From contig OZ245804.1 of the NCBI GenBank assembly GCA_965228265.1, forward strand, positions 1,178,001 to 1,242,000: DNA of 64,000 bases, given 5' to 3'. This stretch comes from GCA-2732755 sp965228265 (GTDB lineage: Bacteria > Planctomycetota > Phycisphaerae > Phycisphaerales > UBA1924). Shown piece by piece: positions 19,345 through 28,158 of the stretch (positions are counted from its first letter, which is position 1; every line of letters begins with the position of its first letter). A program made the translations under genes and the position numbers. The notes beneath the pieces were generated by a model. That model was not told the origin of the DNA. It saw nothing but the letters and a program-made list of their open reading frames with translations, and did no database searches.

Positions 19345-20070
19345 TTACGGCGATCTGTTGATCGGGAGGAGTGCGCCCCAACTCTCCATATAGATGTAGA
19401 GGAATCGATTGTCTTCGGAAACGGAGGCGCCGATGTCATCCGGGCGCAACTTATTCTCTGTTGTTGGGAGCTCGTAGCGAGTGGTACTGCTCGAACCATC
19501 CGCGGCTTGCACCGTGATCTTTACTCGTGGGGGATAGCAGTGGAGCCGTCTCCGCCAGTAGCCACCTTCGATAATGCGACCGGCGGACTTGCCCATCCAG
19601 GGCAATAATGGGTAGCCGACTATCGCTCTACCCCAAGCTTCGGGTTCGAGGAATCGGGAGTACTCGCCCTCATCGAACTTCACTGACACGCCTGCGTTTT
19701 CCAGGGCTTCAGGGTTCCCGGTAAACTTTATGCGGTTTTGGGTTAAGAGCACGTCGGGCAGGTCGCTGTACTCGAGAAATGTGCCATTATCCGATACTAC
19801 AACGGCGCGCGATGCGTACGGGTTGAATGAGTCCCAGTCGAGCAACAACCACTTGTCGTCGCTCTCTGTTGGACGGATTTCGATCTGGAGCTCGCTTCCG
19901 CTTGGATGTTGGTCTTTGGTGAATTTCTGCCATTCGAACATGTCTAGGCTGGTCATCTTCGGGGCTGTCGCATTGCTGTACCAGCAATAGAGTGGGGCAC
20001 AGCCTGACAAAGTGCTAAGCCAACATAGCATTGCGAAGACAAGAGTACGAGGGGTCAAAGCCGTCATCAT
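19345..20070 (-). CDS. Lipoprotein of unknown function
   Basis: A 241-residue protein with a signal sequence and lipobox LSGC (Cys24), so lipid-anchored in the envelope. The mature part has Trp/Asp-rich segments (DKWLLLDWDSFNPYASRAVVV) and a basic patch (GGYWRRRLHCYPPRVKIT); no family recognised. GC content is clearly lower than in the neighbouring prkA, which suggests either a recently acquired gene or relaxed constraint. ATG at 20070 or the next codon; AAGGAG lies 5-7 bases upstream. It converges on prkA. Confidence 0.75.
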   Translation of the reverse strand: MMTALTPRTLVFAMLCWLSTLSGCAPLYCWYSNATAPKMTSLDMFEWQKFTKDQHPSGSELQIEIRPTESDDKWLLLDWDSFNPYASRAVVVSDNGTFLEYSDLPDVLLTQNRIKFTGNPEALENAGVSVKFDEGEYSRFLEPEAWGRAIVGYPLLPWMGKSAGRIIEGGYWRRRLHCYPPRVKITVQAADGSSSTTRYELPTTENKLRPDDIGASVSEDNRFLYIYMESWGALLPINRSP

Positions 20071-20103
20071 TGAGCTCCTTCTCAGGACTCGGACGGATTC
20101 AGT

Positions 20104-21387
20104 CTACTCCCTCTCCCCGAAATCAAAAGCGATGCAGTAGCCCGTGCGCCAGATGGGGTAGTCGGTGTCGCAGCGGAAGCCGACGTAGTCGCTCGGGTTC
20201 AGGCCCTTGGCGGTGAAGAGCGTGCGCAGAAGCTCGGTGTATCGGCTCCAGGCGGTGGTCTGGGCGCGGTCGAGGCCCGAGTTCAGGAGCTTGAGGCTGG
20301 GCGGGTTCTGGAAGCGGGTCTGCCAGCGTTCGCCGACGTGCTGGGCGAAGTCGGGGCGCCAGAGGTGGACGTCGAGGCTCGGCACGCACTGGCGGGCGAT
20401 GTCCTTGTGCATGAAGACGTCCAGCAGCAGTCGGCGGACGGGGAAGTTGACGAGGGCCCAGACTTCCTCGGTGTTGACGGGTCGCGTGGAGGGGTGCGAC
20501 ATCCCGCCGTCGAGCGCGAAGATGAGGTCGATGGCCGAGGTCTCGGGCTGGTCGGGGCTGGGCTCGATGGTCTGGACGATGAACTCGTCGGGGTGGGCAC
20601 TGTGCACGACGGGTGCGGGGTTGGTGGAGAACTCGGTGAGGAGCTCGTCGGGGATGCCGTCGATCCCGGACTTGCGGAGCGGGCGGTAGGTGGTCAGGTC
20701 GTTTCGTTTGGATTCGTCGGGCTCGCCGAAGACGTGGAAGGTGAGCGGGACAGCGTGCGTGTCGGCTCGGTGACCGATGAGGCCGTGCGCGCGTGTCTGG
20801 GCGATGACGTCGGGGTGATCGGGGACTGGTGTGTAGATGTGGGCAGCGAGCCAGACATCGGAAGCGCGTCCGGTCAGGGCGGCTGAGGCTTCGAAGAGTG
20901 TTTGGCGTTGGGCGAGCTCGGCTTCTTCGGAACGCGACGAGCCGGGCGAGGCGCTGGCGGCGAGTGTGCGCTCGATGCGTTTGACGAGGCGTGACCTGCT
21001 GCCGGCGAGGCGTTTGGTGGCGTCGTCGTAGGCGGCGAGGGCCTTGTCGAGACGCTTCAGGCTTTCGGGGTCGACCTGGATGCCGCGGGTGGTGGCGGCT
21101 TCGACGAGCAGGCGGATGCCGCGGGTGCCCGGGAGCTGGCCGGCCAGCGCCACGCCCGGGTATGGGGCGGTGATGGCCGAGACCATGCGCTGGCAGGTGG
21201 TGCGTTCGACTTCGAGGAGTCTGGAGAGGCCGCTGGCGTTCTGGGCGGAGACGGGCATGGCCGCCAAAAAGGCCAGGAGCTCGGACCGGATGGATTTGAG
21301 TGAACGCTCCAAATCCTGAAGATCTTCGGGCCGGAGTGGCGTTGAGCCGCGTGTTGCCGTGAGAGAGGCGGTCATAGCGGCTGGCAT
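20104..21387 (-). CDS. Conserved-looking protein of unknown function, HTH-like N-terminal segment
   Basis: About 427 residues, soluble, no signal peptide. Near the N-terminus SAQNASGLSRLLEVERTTCQRMV looks like a helix-turn-helix (A-S-x-L-S-R-L-L then R-T-T-C-Q-R), split here only to describe it. The C-terminal 200 residues contain many aromatic and His residues (DVWLAAHIYTPVPDHP, SLDVHLWRPDFAQHV) but no catalytic motif I know. Several starts are possible: ATG at 21387 (used), ATG at 21375, or GTG at 21477; the extra 30 codons before 21387 are AT-richer and look like untranslated leader. It is divergent from a secreted-protein gene across the GCTCAG repeats. Confidence 0.7.
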   Translation of the reverse strand: MPAAMTASLTATRGSTPLRPEDLQDLERSLKSIRSELLAFLAAMPVSAQNASGLSRLLEVERTTCQRMVSAITAPYPGVALAGQLPGTRGIRLLVEAATTRGIQVDPESLKRLDKALAAYDDATKRLAGSRSRLVKRIERTLAASASPGSSRSEEAELAQRQTLFEASAALTGRASDVWLAAHIYTPVPDHPDVIAQTRAHGLIGHRADTHAVPLTFHVFGEPDESKRNDLTTYRPLRKSGIDGIPDELLTEFSTNPAPVVHSAHPDEFIVQTIEPSPDQPETSAIDLIFALDGGMSHPSTRPVNTEEVWALVNFPVRRLLLDVFMHKDIARQCVPSLDVHLWRPDFAQHVGERWQTRFQNPPSLKLLNSGLDRAQTTAWSRYTELLRTLFTAKGLNPSDYVGFRCDTDYPIWRTGYCIAFDFGERE

Positions 21388-21470
21388 AGTACGGATTTCG
21401 GGGGGGTGGTGTGTGTCTCCCTCGATCAGGGAAGATTTTTCGGTGGGAATGGGATGTTGAAACTTTTGGG

Positions 21471-21518
21471 TTGACACACGCTCAGTTTATGCTCAGACTG
21501 TGCTCAGCACAAGCTCAG
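21471..21518. promoter_or_regulatory. Four 11-bp-phased GCTCAG repeats with a palindrome and a TTGACA box
   Basis: GCTCAG occurs at 21480, 21491, 21502 and 21513, exactly one DNA helical turn apart. The third copy lies inside a 13-base palindrome TGTGCTCAGCACA (21499-21511). A TTGACA box at 21471-21476 could be a -35 element of the plus-strand gene, in which case the repeats would cover its spacer, -10 and start site. This is the kind of layout seen for cooperatively bound regulators; no such regulator is proven here. Confidence 0.5.
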
Positions 21519-21590
21519 CATGAAACTTTCTGGCTCGGTTTGGAGCCAGCCCAGGAGTTCATGAGTACTGAAGAGTGAAGGGATCACAAC

Positions 21591-22427
21591 ATGAAGAACA
21601 AGATGGCATGGATGGGATGCCTGGCGTCGGTGGGGCTGGCCCTGCCCGCGGCGGGTCAGGTGGTGACGACGTTCGAGAATGGAGCCGAGGGCTGGTCGGT
21701 CAGCGGCCGGGACAACATCTCGAATTCGGACGGCAACCCGGGCGCAAACATGGACGTCATTCTGATCGACGTCTTCGGGGCCGACATCCGCAACAGCACG
21801 AACGCGGACTTCCTCGGTGATTACACGGCTGACGGGCCGTTCGAGATGTCGATCGACATCCGGACTTGGACGATCAGTTTCTTCGGTCAGGAAGTGACGC
21901 GCGACCTGATCATCGAGTTCCGCGATTACGACAACGATCAGGGGTACCCGTACACGAGCGTGTGGCTGAACCTCGGCCTGCTCGATTCGAGCCTGCCGGG
22001 TGACAACGGCGACGGCTGGGTGACGTACTCGTTCACGGTGGAGGATCCGAACGCGTCGGATCTGCCTCCCGGGTGGGGCGGTTACGGGTACGAGGATCCG
22101 GTGACGTTTGAGCCCATGCTGCCCCCGGGCCGGACCTTTGAGAGCGTGCTGGCGAGCGTGGACGAGATCTCGTTTACGACGTTTGTTCCCGGGTACTTCT
22201 TCGGGTTCACGAACTTCGAGATGCAGGTGGACAACATCGCGCGCACGCCGACGGGCACCGATTGCCTGGCAGATGTCAACGGCGACGGCGATGTGACGCC
22301 CGCGGACTTCTCGGCCTGGGTCGCGGCGTTCAATGCTCAGGCGCCCGAGTGCGATCAGAACGGCGACGGCTCGTGCACCCCGGCCGACTTCAGCGCGTGG
22401 GTGGCGAACTTCAACGCCGGCTGCTGA
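21591..22427 (+). CDS. Exported protein with GC-type dockerin-like tail
   Basis: A 278-residue exported protein. Signal peptide at residues 1-22 (MKNKMAWMGCLASVG to AAGQ). The body (about 23-215) begins TFENGAEGWSVSG and has NPGANMDVI, a pattern resembling laminin-B (domain IV)-like or carbohydrate-binding beta-sandwich modules; this is a resemblance only. The last 54 residues (bases 22263-22424) are two EF-hand-like repeats, DVNGDGDVTPADFSAWV and DQNGDGSCTPADFSAWV, ending NAGC. Ca2+-binding Asp/Asn positions are intact in both. AAGGG lies 9 bases before the ATG. Confidence 0.85.
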   Translation: MKNKMAWMGCLASVGLALPAAGQVVTTFENGAEGWSVSGRDNISNSDGNPGANMDVILIDVFGADIRNSTNADFLGDYTADGPFEMSIDIRTWTISFFGQEVTRDLIIEFRDYDNDQGYPYTSVWLNLGLLDSSLPGDNGDGWVTYSFTVEDPNASDLPPGWGGYGYEDPVTFEPMLPPGRTFESVLASVDEISFTTFVPGYFFGFTNFEMQVDNIARTPTGTDCLADVNGDGDVTPADFSAWVAAFNAQAPECDQNGDGSCTPADFSAWVANFNAGC

Positions 22428-22499
22428 GTTGTCGTGAATTGAATTGATCTTCAGGGAAGGACGGGCGCTGCACACGCGTCGGTCTGGACTCCACTCGTC

Positions 22500-22536
22500 G
22501 ACGCCGCCCATCACTCCCGGGCGGCGTTGATGTTTT
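22500..22536 (+). terminator. Intrinsic terminator after the dockerin-like gene
   Basis: ACGCCGCCC (22501-22509) pairs with GGGCGGCGT (22519-22527) in a 9-bp stem, followed by TGATGTTTTTG. It lies 73 bases after the stop, just before the convergent acetyltransferase gene. Confidence 0.7.
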
Positions 22537-22547
22537 TGAGTGCGTGT

Positions 22548-23117
22548 TCAGATGTCCCGGGCGAGGATGAGGCTGACGTAGTTGGTGTAGGGCCATTGCC
22601 ACTGCTGGACCTCCTCGTAGCCACGGCGTTGGTAGTAGCGGAGCAGCGCCGAGTCGGGGCGGGCCATGCTGAGCGCGAGCTTGGTGTTGCCCAGCTCCCG
22701 GGCCCGGCGGACGCAGGTGTCGAGCAGGCGCGTGCCGACGCCGATGGCCTGGAGCGTCGGGTCGACGGCGAACATGGCAAAGTGCGCGACGCCCTCTTTG
22801 AGGAAGTAGTCGGGGAAGGTGACCTGCTCGTGCTCGTTGAGGAGAATGACGCCCACGATGCGCTGGGTGTCCTGTTCGTGGTCCATGAAGGCGAGGTAGC
22901 ACTCCGAGTTGAGGACGCGGTCGAGGGTGCGCGCGTAGTCCTGGCGGCCCGCGAGGGGGTCGAGGCCGATGGCCTTCTGGCGTGCGTAGGCGCGGTGGAG
23001 CAGGTGGGTGATCTCTTCGATGGAATCGCCCGTGAGGAACCGCCTGACGGTGACGGGTGCCTGGTCGGGATTCGTCTCGCTGATCGGCGGGCATTGGCTC
23101 GGTTTGGGCTTGTCCAT
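22548..23117 (-). CDS. GNAT-family N-acetyltransferase
   Basis: A 189-residue cytoplasmic acetyl-CoA-dependent transferase. Motif A is FAVDPTLQAIGVGTRLLD, with the pyrophosphate-binding Q-x-x-G-x-G at residues 123-128; motif B follows with LLRYYQRRGYEEVQ, the usual C-terminal GNAT strand-helix. The substrate cannot be told. ATG at 23117; its start is only 25 bases from the start of the divergent thioesterase gene, so their promoters overlap or lie inside each other. Confidence 0.87.
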   Translation of the reverse strand: MDKPKPSQCPPISETNPDQAPVTVRRFLTGDSIEEITHLLHRAYARQKAIGLDPLAGRQDYARTLDRVLNSECYLAFMDHEQDTQRIVGVILLNEHEQVTFPDYFLKEGVAHFAMFAVDPTLQAIGVGTRLLDTCVRRARELGNTKLALSMARPDSALLRYYQRRGYEEVQQWQWPYTNYVSLILARDI

Positions 23118-23142
23118 GACCCAAACGGTAGACTTGTGGGTG

Positions 23143-23649
23143 ATGAGTGTCAGCGATGAATACGGCGTGAATACCGGGCCGAAACCGTCTCGGGCGATCC
23201 CGACAAGCGGTATACACCGCCTGCGCGTTCGGTACGCGGAGTGCGACCCGATGAACGTGGCGCACCACGCGAGCTACACGCCCTGGCTCGAGATGGGGCG
23301 AACGGAGCTGTTGCGCGAGGGCGGGGTGAGTTATGCCGAGCTCGAGCGCGCGGGCGTGTTTTTGGTGGTGACGAAGCTGGAGCTACGGTACCGCAGGCCG
23401 ATTCTGTACGACGATGTGATCGAGGTGCGCACGCGTGCGCACGCGTCGGGCCGGATCAAGATCCGTCATTCGTACGAGCTTGTGCTGGTGGAACGGATGG
23501 GGCGGGAGCCCGACGCGGCGTCGGATCCGCGTGTGCCGATGGACGGCGTGTGCGCGGTGGCGACGAGCGAGCTGGCGTGCGTGGGCCCGGATGGGCGTCC
23601 AAAGCCGTTGCCAGACTGGCTTGTGCCCGCCGAGGCCGAGGGCGGCTGA
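23143..23649 (+). CDS. Acyl-CoA thioesterase, YbgC/4HBT family
   Basis: A 168-residue hotdog-fold thioesterase. The 4-hydroxybenzoyl-CoA thioesterase signature RYAECDPMNVAHHASY is present, with the likely catalytic Asp35. In many bacteria YbgC-type enzymes act with the Tol-Pal envelope system, but no tol gene is here. The start at 23143 was chosen because the N-terminus beyond it belongs to the divergent gene. About 20 residues of flexible sequence precede the fold. The product tail after residue 115 is slightly longer than usual. Confidence 0.87.
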   Translation: MSVSDEYGVNTGPKPSRAIPTSGIHRLRVRYAECDPMNVAHHASYTPWLEMGRTELLREGGVSYAELERAGVFLVVTKLELRYRRPILYDDVIEVRTRAHASGRIKIRHSYELVLVERMGREPDAASDPRVPMDGVCAVATSELACVGPDGRPKPLPDWLVPAEAEGG

Positions 23650-23742
23650 GCCGGCGGCGAAGGATGATGGATCCGATACTCTCTAAGGCGTGCATGGGAA
23701 CTGGGCTGGGCGAATCAGCGTGATGGGTCAGCGGAGCGGCGC

Positions 23743-26700
23743 ATGAGCGAGCGGACACCTTGCAAACCCTGCCATCCGATCCGGCGGCGATTTGTCGCCA
23801 GGGGGATGGGCAAGAAGAAGGTGTTGTGCCTGCGTCTGATGTTCATCCTGCCGCTGGCCCTGGTGCTGCTCCTGGTGGTGGTGGCGCAGACGGGGCTTGC
23901 GGGGGTTCTGATCCTGCCTTCGATCGAGAAGGAGCTGGGCGTCGAGATCAAGGCGGGCTCGGTGTCGATCAACCGCTCGGGGATGCTGGTGCTGGACAAC
24001 GTGACGGTGCGCGCACCGGGCGTCGAAGGGCCGGGGGGCGAGCTTGGGAGTGTGCGCCGGATCACGGCGGACGTGGAGTGGAGCAGCGCGCGGGTGCGTT
24101 CGATCACGCTGCAATCGCCCAACGTGAGGCTGAGCGAGAACGCGGACACGGGCGTGGTGAACTTCGCGTCGTTCAGCCTGCCCGATTCGCCGGACGTGGG
24201 CGGTCCGATGACGCTGCCGAGCGTGCGTGTGGAGGCGGGCAGCATCGAGCTCGCCGAGCACACACGGCACTCGGTGCGTGTGCTCAAGCGGATGAACATC
24301 GAGGGGGCGCTGCTGCCCGAGGGCGACGACGCGTACAAGATCGCGCTCGAACAGACGGGCACGCGTTCTGGGATCGAGCTCTCGGGGACGATCGATCGGC
24401 TCGGGGTGGAGGTGATGCTCGCGGGCGTCTCGCTCGATGAGTGGGGGCCTTCGAGTGTGCCGGGCAGGCTCAGGCCCTTTGTCGAGATGCTCGACGTCAG
24501 GGGTGAGATCAGCAACACGACGTTCAGCATGAGTTCGTCGGGCACGATGACGGCTGCGGTGCATCTCAACGGGGTGGCGATCACGCTGCCCATCGACATG
24601 AACGAGACGTCGGGCGCGGGACGGATGCGGATGACGGAGGTGTCCGGGGCGATCAGCCTGCGCGACGACGAGTTCAACGCGGAGATCTCGGGCCTGCTCG
24701 AGGACGTGCCCTACGAGGTGAACCTGACGTACGAGGGGCTGACGGTCGATGCGCCGTTCAACGGCAGCTTCAAGGTCCGCGGGTACAACATGGCGACGAA
24801 CCCGGACATCGTGCCCTTCCTGCCAGAGGAGGTCGGGCACAGGCTCCAGCAGTTCGCGGGCTCGTCCCTGATGGCTGAGAGCGGGGACGTCCCGATCAGC
24901 CCGACGGCGGTGGTCGACGCGAACGTGACGCTCTGGCGCGGCCCGCCGACACCCGACGGCCCGGCGGAGCTGGACTTCCGCGGGAGTCTCTCGTTCACGA
25001 ACGGAACTGCGGCGTACGAGGTCTTCCCGTATCCATTTAGAAACATGGCCGGCAGCGTGCAGTTCGATCGCACGCGCATCCGCATCGAGGAGATCCGGGG
25101 CGTCTCGCACACGGGGGCGACGATCAGCGCGTCGGGGCTCATCGAGCCGATCGGTCCGACGGCGAGCGTGAATCTGCAGATCGATACCGTGAACGTTCCG
25201 GTGGACGACGTGCTCGAGGAGGCGCTCGGCGAGACGCGGGGCGGGATCATCGATGAGCTGTTTGACGATCGGCGGTATGCGCAGCTCGTCGAGCGGGGGC
25301 TGATCCTGACGCCTAAGCGGGCGGAGGAGCTGCGCGAGCAGCGCGACCGGCTGGAGCTCGAGTTGGCGAAAGCCGAGCGCGACGGCGCGGGGGGGGCGAG
25401 GATCGAGCAGATCCGTGCGCAGCTCTCGAGCACGAAGAGTCAGCTCCGCACGCCGGTGTTTGCTTACCGCGGGAAGGCGGACCTTGGGATTCGGCTCCGG
25501 CGCGAGGAGGGCGAGGTCTCGCACTGGTCTCGTCATATCGAGGTTCGGCTGCCCGAGGCCGGGGTGGTGCTGAAGGACTTCCCGCTTCCGATCAGGGCGC
25601 GGGATGTGGTGGTGGTGCTGACGGAGGAATCGGCTTCGCTGCTCCGTGGGTCGTACAGGCCCATCGGGGGCGGGACCGCAATGCTCACGGGCACAGCGGC
25701 GCTGCGCACGCCCGAGGGCGAGGCGGCGTTCCGCCCGGCGCTGCGTGTGCAGGCGGACCGTGTGCCGGTGGGGGATCTGCTCCGGTTTGCGATCGGGCCG
25801 CCGGAGGTGGAGGACGAGGACCCGGGCGTGAGCGCCGACCGCAGGGTGGCTTCGGAGCTGGTCGAGCGTCTGGGTGTGAACGGGACGTTCGCGGCCGACG
25901 GGCTCGTGCTGACAAGGCCGAATGGGAAGCTCGGGTTCGATCTGGAGATCACGCCCGACAACGTCGTGCTGGCGAGCGAGCCGATGCGGGATCGGGCGCC
26001 GATGCTGGTGGGCGATCTGGTCGGCACGCTCCGTGTGACGGAACAGGGGATGAGTCTGAACGCGGAAGCGCGGGCGTACGGCGTGGATGACGACGAGTCG
26101 CTCGAATCGCCGGTGGATGTGCGCGTGGAGGCGGATGTCGACTGGTCGGGTGACGACGGGTTGAAGTATGAGGCGAACATCGAGGCGGACGGGGCGTTCT
26201 TTCAGCTGCCGGCCGAGCAGGTGGTTGGCGCCATCAGCGATGCGGGCGGTGAGTCGTTGGTCTGGCTGCGTGACACGTTCAACCCGACGGGGCGCGCTGA
26301 TATCCGGGCCTGGCTGATGTCCGACGGGCGACAGCCGGTGACGGACGTGCACGTGACGAACATCGAGTCGATCGAGGCGGACTATCTGGGCGGCAGGCTC
26401 GAGCTTCGTGATGTGGTCGGCGAGGCGCACGCGGTGCTCGGGGCGTTCCGCACGCTGGCGACGGATGGGCTGAGCGGTGAGCTTTTCTATGAGGGCGAGC
26501 AGGCCGGCAAAGCGGAGATCGCGGGAACGCTCGGGATCGACGAGGTGGGCGAGGACCCGTCGCGCGAGCTGCGGATCGGGCTGACGGGCGGTCGGTTTGA
26601 TTCGGTGCTCGCCGAGCGGGTCGTGCGCGATGTGGTTGGCGGCGCGGTGGCGAAGGAGTATCTGGAGCACGGCGTGCGGGGCGGGTTCGACGCGGTGATC

Positions 26701-28098
26701 TCGATGACTGCGCCGAGGCCGGCGATCGGGAACACGCCAAATGAGGGCGTGGCGCGGATCGCGTTCGTGGAGACGACGATCGAGCCGAAGTGGGCGGAGC
26801 TGACGAGGCTGGGCACGACGGTGTCGCTTGGAGAGATGTCTGGTCGGCTGATCGCGAGCAAGCAGAACGCGCGGCTGGAGAAGATCAGCGGCAGCTCGGA
26901 TCGGCTGAGTGTGTCGGTCTCGGGCGGGGCGACGCCGGACGGCTCGGGCGGGACGATCGCGGATGTGACGTTCGATTTCGACGCGGATTCACTCAGTAAA
27001 GAGGTGCGCGCGGTGCTGCCGGTCGAGGTGTTGGCGGTCATCGACGCGGGGCTCATGGAGGTGGACGGGCCGATCAGCGCGCGGGGGGCGCGGCTGAGGA
27101 CGCACAAGCCAGCGGACTCGGAGACGGCGCGCGTGGAGTTTGCGGGGCTGCTCTCGTTTGAGGACGCGGCGCTGACAGCGGGCGCGCGTGTGGAGCGGGC
27201 GGCTGGCAGGGTTCGGATTGATTTCGACAAGCCGCTGGTCGGTGTGCCGGAGTATGAGTTGGAGATCCAGGCCGAGAGCGCCTCGGTGCTCGGGCTGCCG
27301 ATGCAGAACGCGCGGGCGGTGGTGCGGTCGTCGGGCCAGCCGCGGGGCGTGCTGGTGCCGGTGATCTTCGCGGAGAGTTGCGACGGCGTGATCTCGGGCA
27401 CGGCTGCGGTGCACCCGGCGGGCGATTGGGCGGGCCAGGATCAGCGCACATACGAGAGCCTGCTGACGTTCAGTGGATTGAGATTGAACGAGGCGATCGA
27501 CGGGTTCGCCTCGGCGCGGAGCGGTGTGGGCAAGGAGCCAAGGCCCGACACGGGCGCGCGGCTGGTGGGCGAGCTCTCGCTCGGCGGGCTGGTCGGGCGT
27601 GACGAGACACGGCGCGGCAGGCTCGACTTGCGCATCGCCGGCGGGGATGTGATCGATGTGCCCGGCGCGATCCGGTTGCTCGAGGCGGGCAATCTGCAGA
27701 TGCCCGCGGGCGAGGGGATCGACTTTGCGAGCGTGGAGGCGGTCTTCGACGGCGGGCAAATCGCGATCGAGGGGATGTCGCTCATCAGTTCGAGCGTGGA
27801 GCTGATCGGGTACGGGACCGCGACGTGGCCCGACCTGGAGCTGGATCTTCGGCTGCGTTCGCGGGCGACCCGCCGGATCCCTGTTTTGAGCGAGCTGCTT
27901 GAGACGATCCGGGACGAGTTCGTGACGATCGCGGTCACGGGGACCGCCTCTGAGCCGCGGGTGAGCGTACAGTCACTTCCCGAGACGCGGCGGGTCATCG
28001 GCCGGGTGCTCGGGTTCGACGAATCGGCCTCGGACAGGCGTCTGAGTGATCTCGAGGCTCGGGCCGAGAAGCAGCGCCGCCTCCGCGGCGGGCGCTGA
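23743..28098 (+). CDS. Very large AsmA-like envelope protein
   Basis: A 1451-residue protein with a short cytoplasmic start, one membrane span at about residues 29-54, and a long periplasmic body built from beta-rich repeats. The first part (SIEKELGVEIKAGSVSI, LDNVTVRAPG, ITLQSPNVRLS) is the AsmA/TamB/YhdP type N-terminus, and the last part (about 1270-1420, GGQIAIEGMSLISSSVELIGYG, TVTGTASEPRVSV-like ending) fits the AsmA C-terminal domain. Such proteins are thought to bridge the periplasm and move phospholipid or help outer-membrane assembly. A charged probable coiled coil at about 515-565 (PKRAEELREQRDRLELELAK) interrupts the beta repeats. It leads a plus-strand run of five genes. Length is at the high end of the family. 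Confidence 0.82.
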   Translation: MSERTPCKPCHPIRRRFVARGMGKKKVLCLRLMFILPLALVLLLVVVAQTGLAGVLILPSIEKELGVEIKAGSVSINRSGMLVLDNVTVRAPGVEGPGGELGSVRRITADVEWSSARVRSITLQSPNVRLSENADTGVVNFASFSLPDSPDVGGPMTLPSVRVEAGSIELAEHTRHSVRVLKRMNIEGALLPEGDDAYKIALEQTGTRSGIELSGTIDRLGVEVMLAGVSLDEWGPSSVPGRLRPFVEMLDVRGEISNTTFSMSSSGTMTAAVHLNGVAITLPIDMNETSGAGRMRMTEVSGAISLRDDEFNAEISGLLEDVPYEVNLTYEGLTVDAPFNGSFKVRGYNMATNPDIVPFLPEEVGHRLQQFAGSSLMAESGDVPISPTAVVDANVTLWRGPPTPDGPAELDFRGSLSFTNGTAAYEVFPYPFRNMAGSVQFDRTRIRIEEIRGVSHTGATISASGLIEPIGPTASVNLQIDTVNVPVDDVLEEALGETRGGIIDELFDDRRYAQLVERGLILTPKRAEELREQRDRLELELAKAERDGAGGARIEQIRAQLSSTKSQLRTPVFAYRGKADLGIRLRREEGEVSHWSRHIEVRLPEAGVVLKDFPLPIRARDVVVVLTEESASLLRGSYRPIGGGTAMLTGTAALRTPEGEAAFRPALRVQADRVPVGDLLRFAIGPPEVEDEDPGVSADRRVASELVERLGVNGTFAADGLVLTRPNGKLGFDLEITPDNVVLASEPMRDRAPMLVGDLVGTLRVTEQGMSLNAEARAYGVDDDESLESPVDVRVEADVDWSGDDGLKYEANIEADGAFFQLPAEQVVGAISDAGGESLVWLRDTFNPTGRADIRAWLMSDGRQPVTDVHVTNIESIEADYLGGRLELRDVVGEAHAVLGAFRTLATDGLSGELFYEGEQAGKAEIAGTLGIDEVGEDPSRELRIGLTGGRFDSVLAERVVRDVVGGAVAKEYLEHGVRGGFDAVISMTAPRPAIGNTPNEGVARIAFVETTIEPKWAELTRLGTTVSLGEMSGRLIASKQNARLEKISGSSDRLSVSVSGGATPDGSGGTIADVTFDFDADSLSKEVRAVLPVEVLAVIDAGLMEVDGPISARGARLRTHKPADSETARVEFAGLLSFEDAALTAGARVERAAGRVRIDFDKPLVGVPEYELEIQAESASVLGLPMQNARAVVRSSGQPRGVLVPVIFAESCDGVISGTAAVHPAGDWAGQDQRTYESLLTFSGLRLNEAIDGFASARSGVGKEPRPDTGARLVGELSLGGLVGRDETRRGRLDLRIAGGDVIDVPGAIRLLEAGNLQMPAGEGIDFASVEAVFDGGQIAIEGMSLISSSVELIGYGTATWPDLELDLRLRSRATRRIPVLSELLETIRDEFVTIAVTGTASEPRVSVQSLPETRRVIGRVLGFDESASDRRLSDLEARAEKQRRLRGGR

Positions 28099-28112
28099 TC
28101 GGCAATAAAACG

Positions 28113-28129
28113 CGCACCGGCTCGGTGCG
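28113..28129 (+). terminator. Small hairpin between the AsmA-like and LOG genes
   Basis: CGCACCG (28113-28119) pairs with CGGTGCG (28123-28129) around GCT, with AATAAAA before it and TTCC after it. It may end or thin out transcription after the large gene; the T tract is poor. Confidence 0.4.
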
Positions 28130-28158
28130 TTCCAATCACTTCTAGAAGACAAGGACGA

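Noticed and set aside
23728..26670. A 980-codon open frame on the minus strand, and similar long antisense frames at 8227-10362, 31241-32626, 39410-41746 and 17048-19381
   Set aside because: They lie exactly opposite real genes with strong family motifs, and their translations are rich in Arg, His, Leu and Asp without any motif. High GC in third positions makes such shadow frames common.
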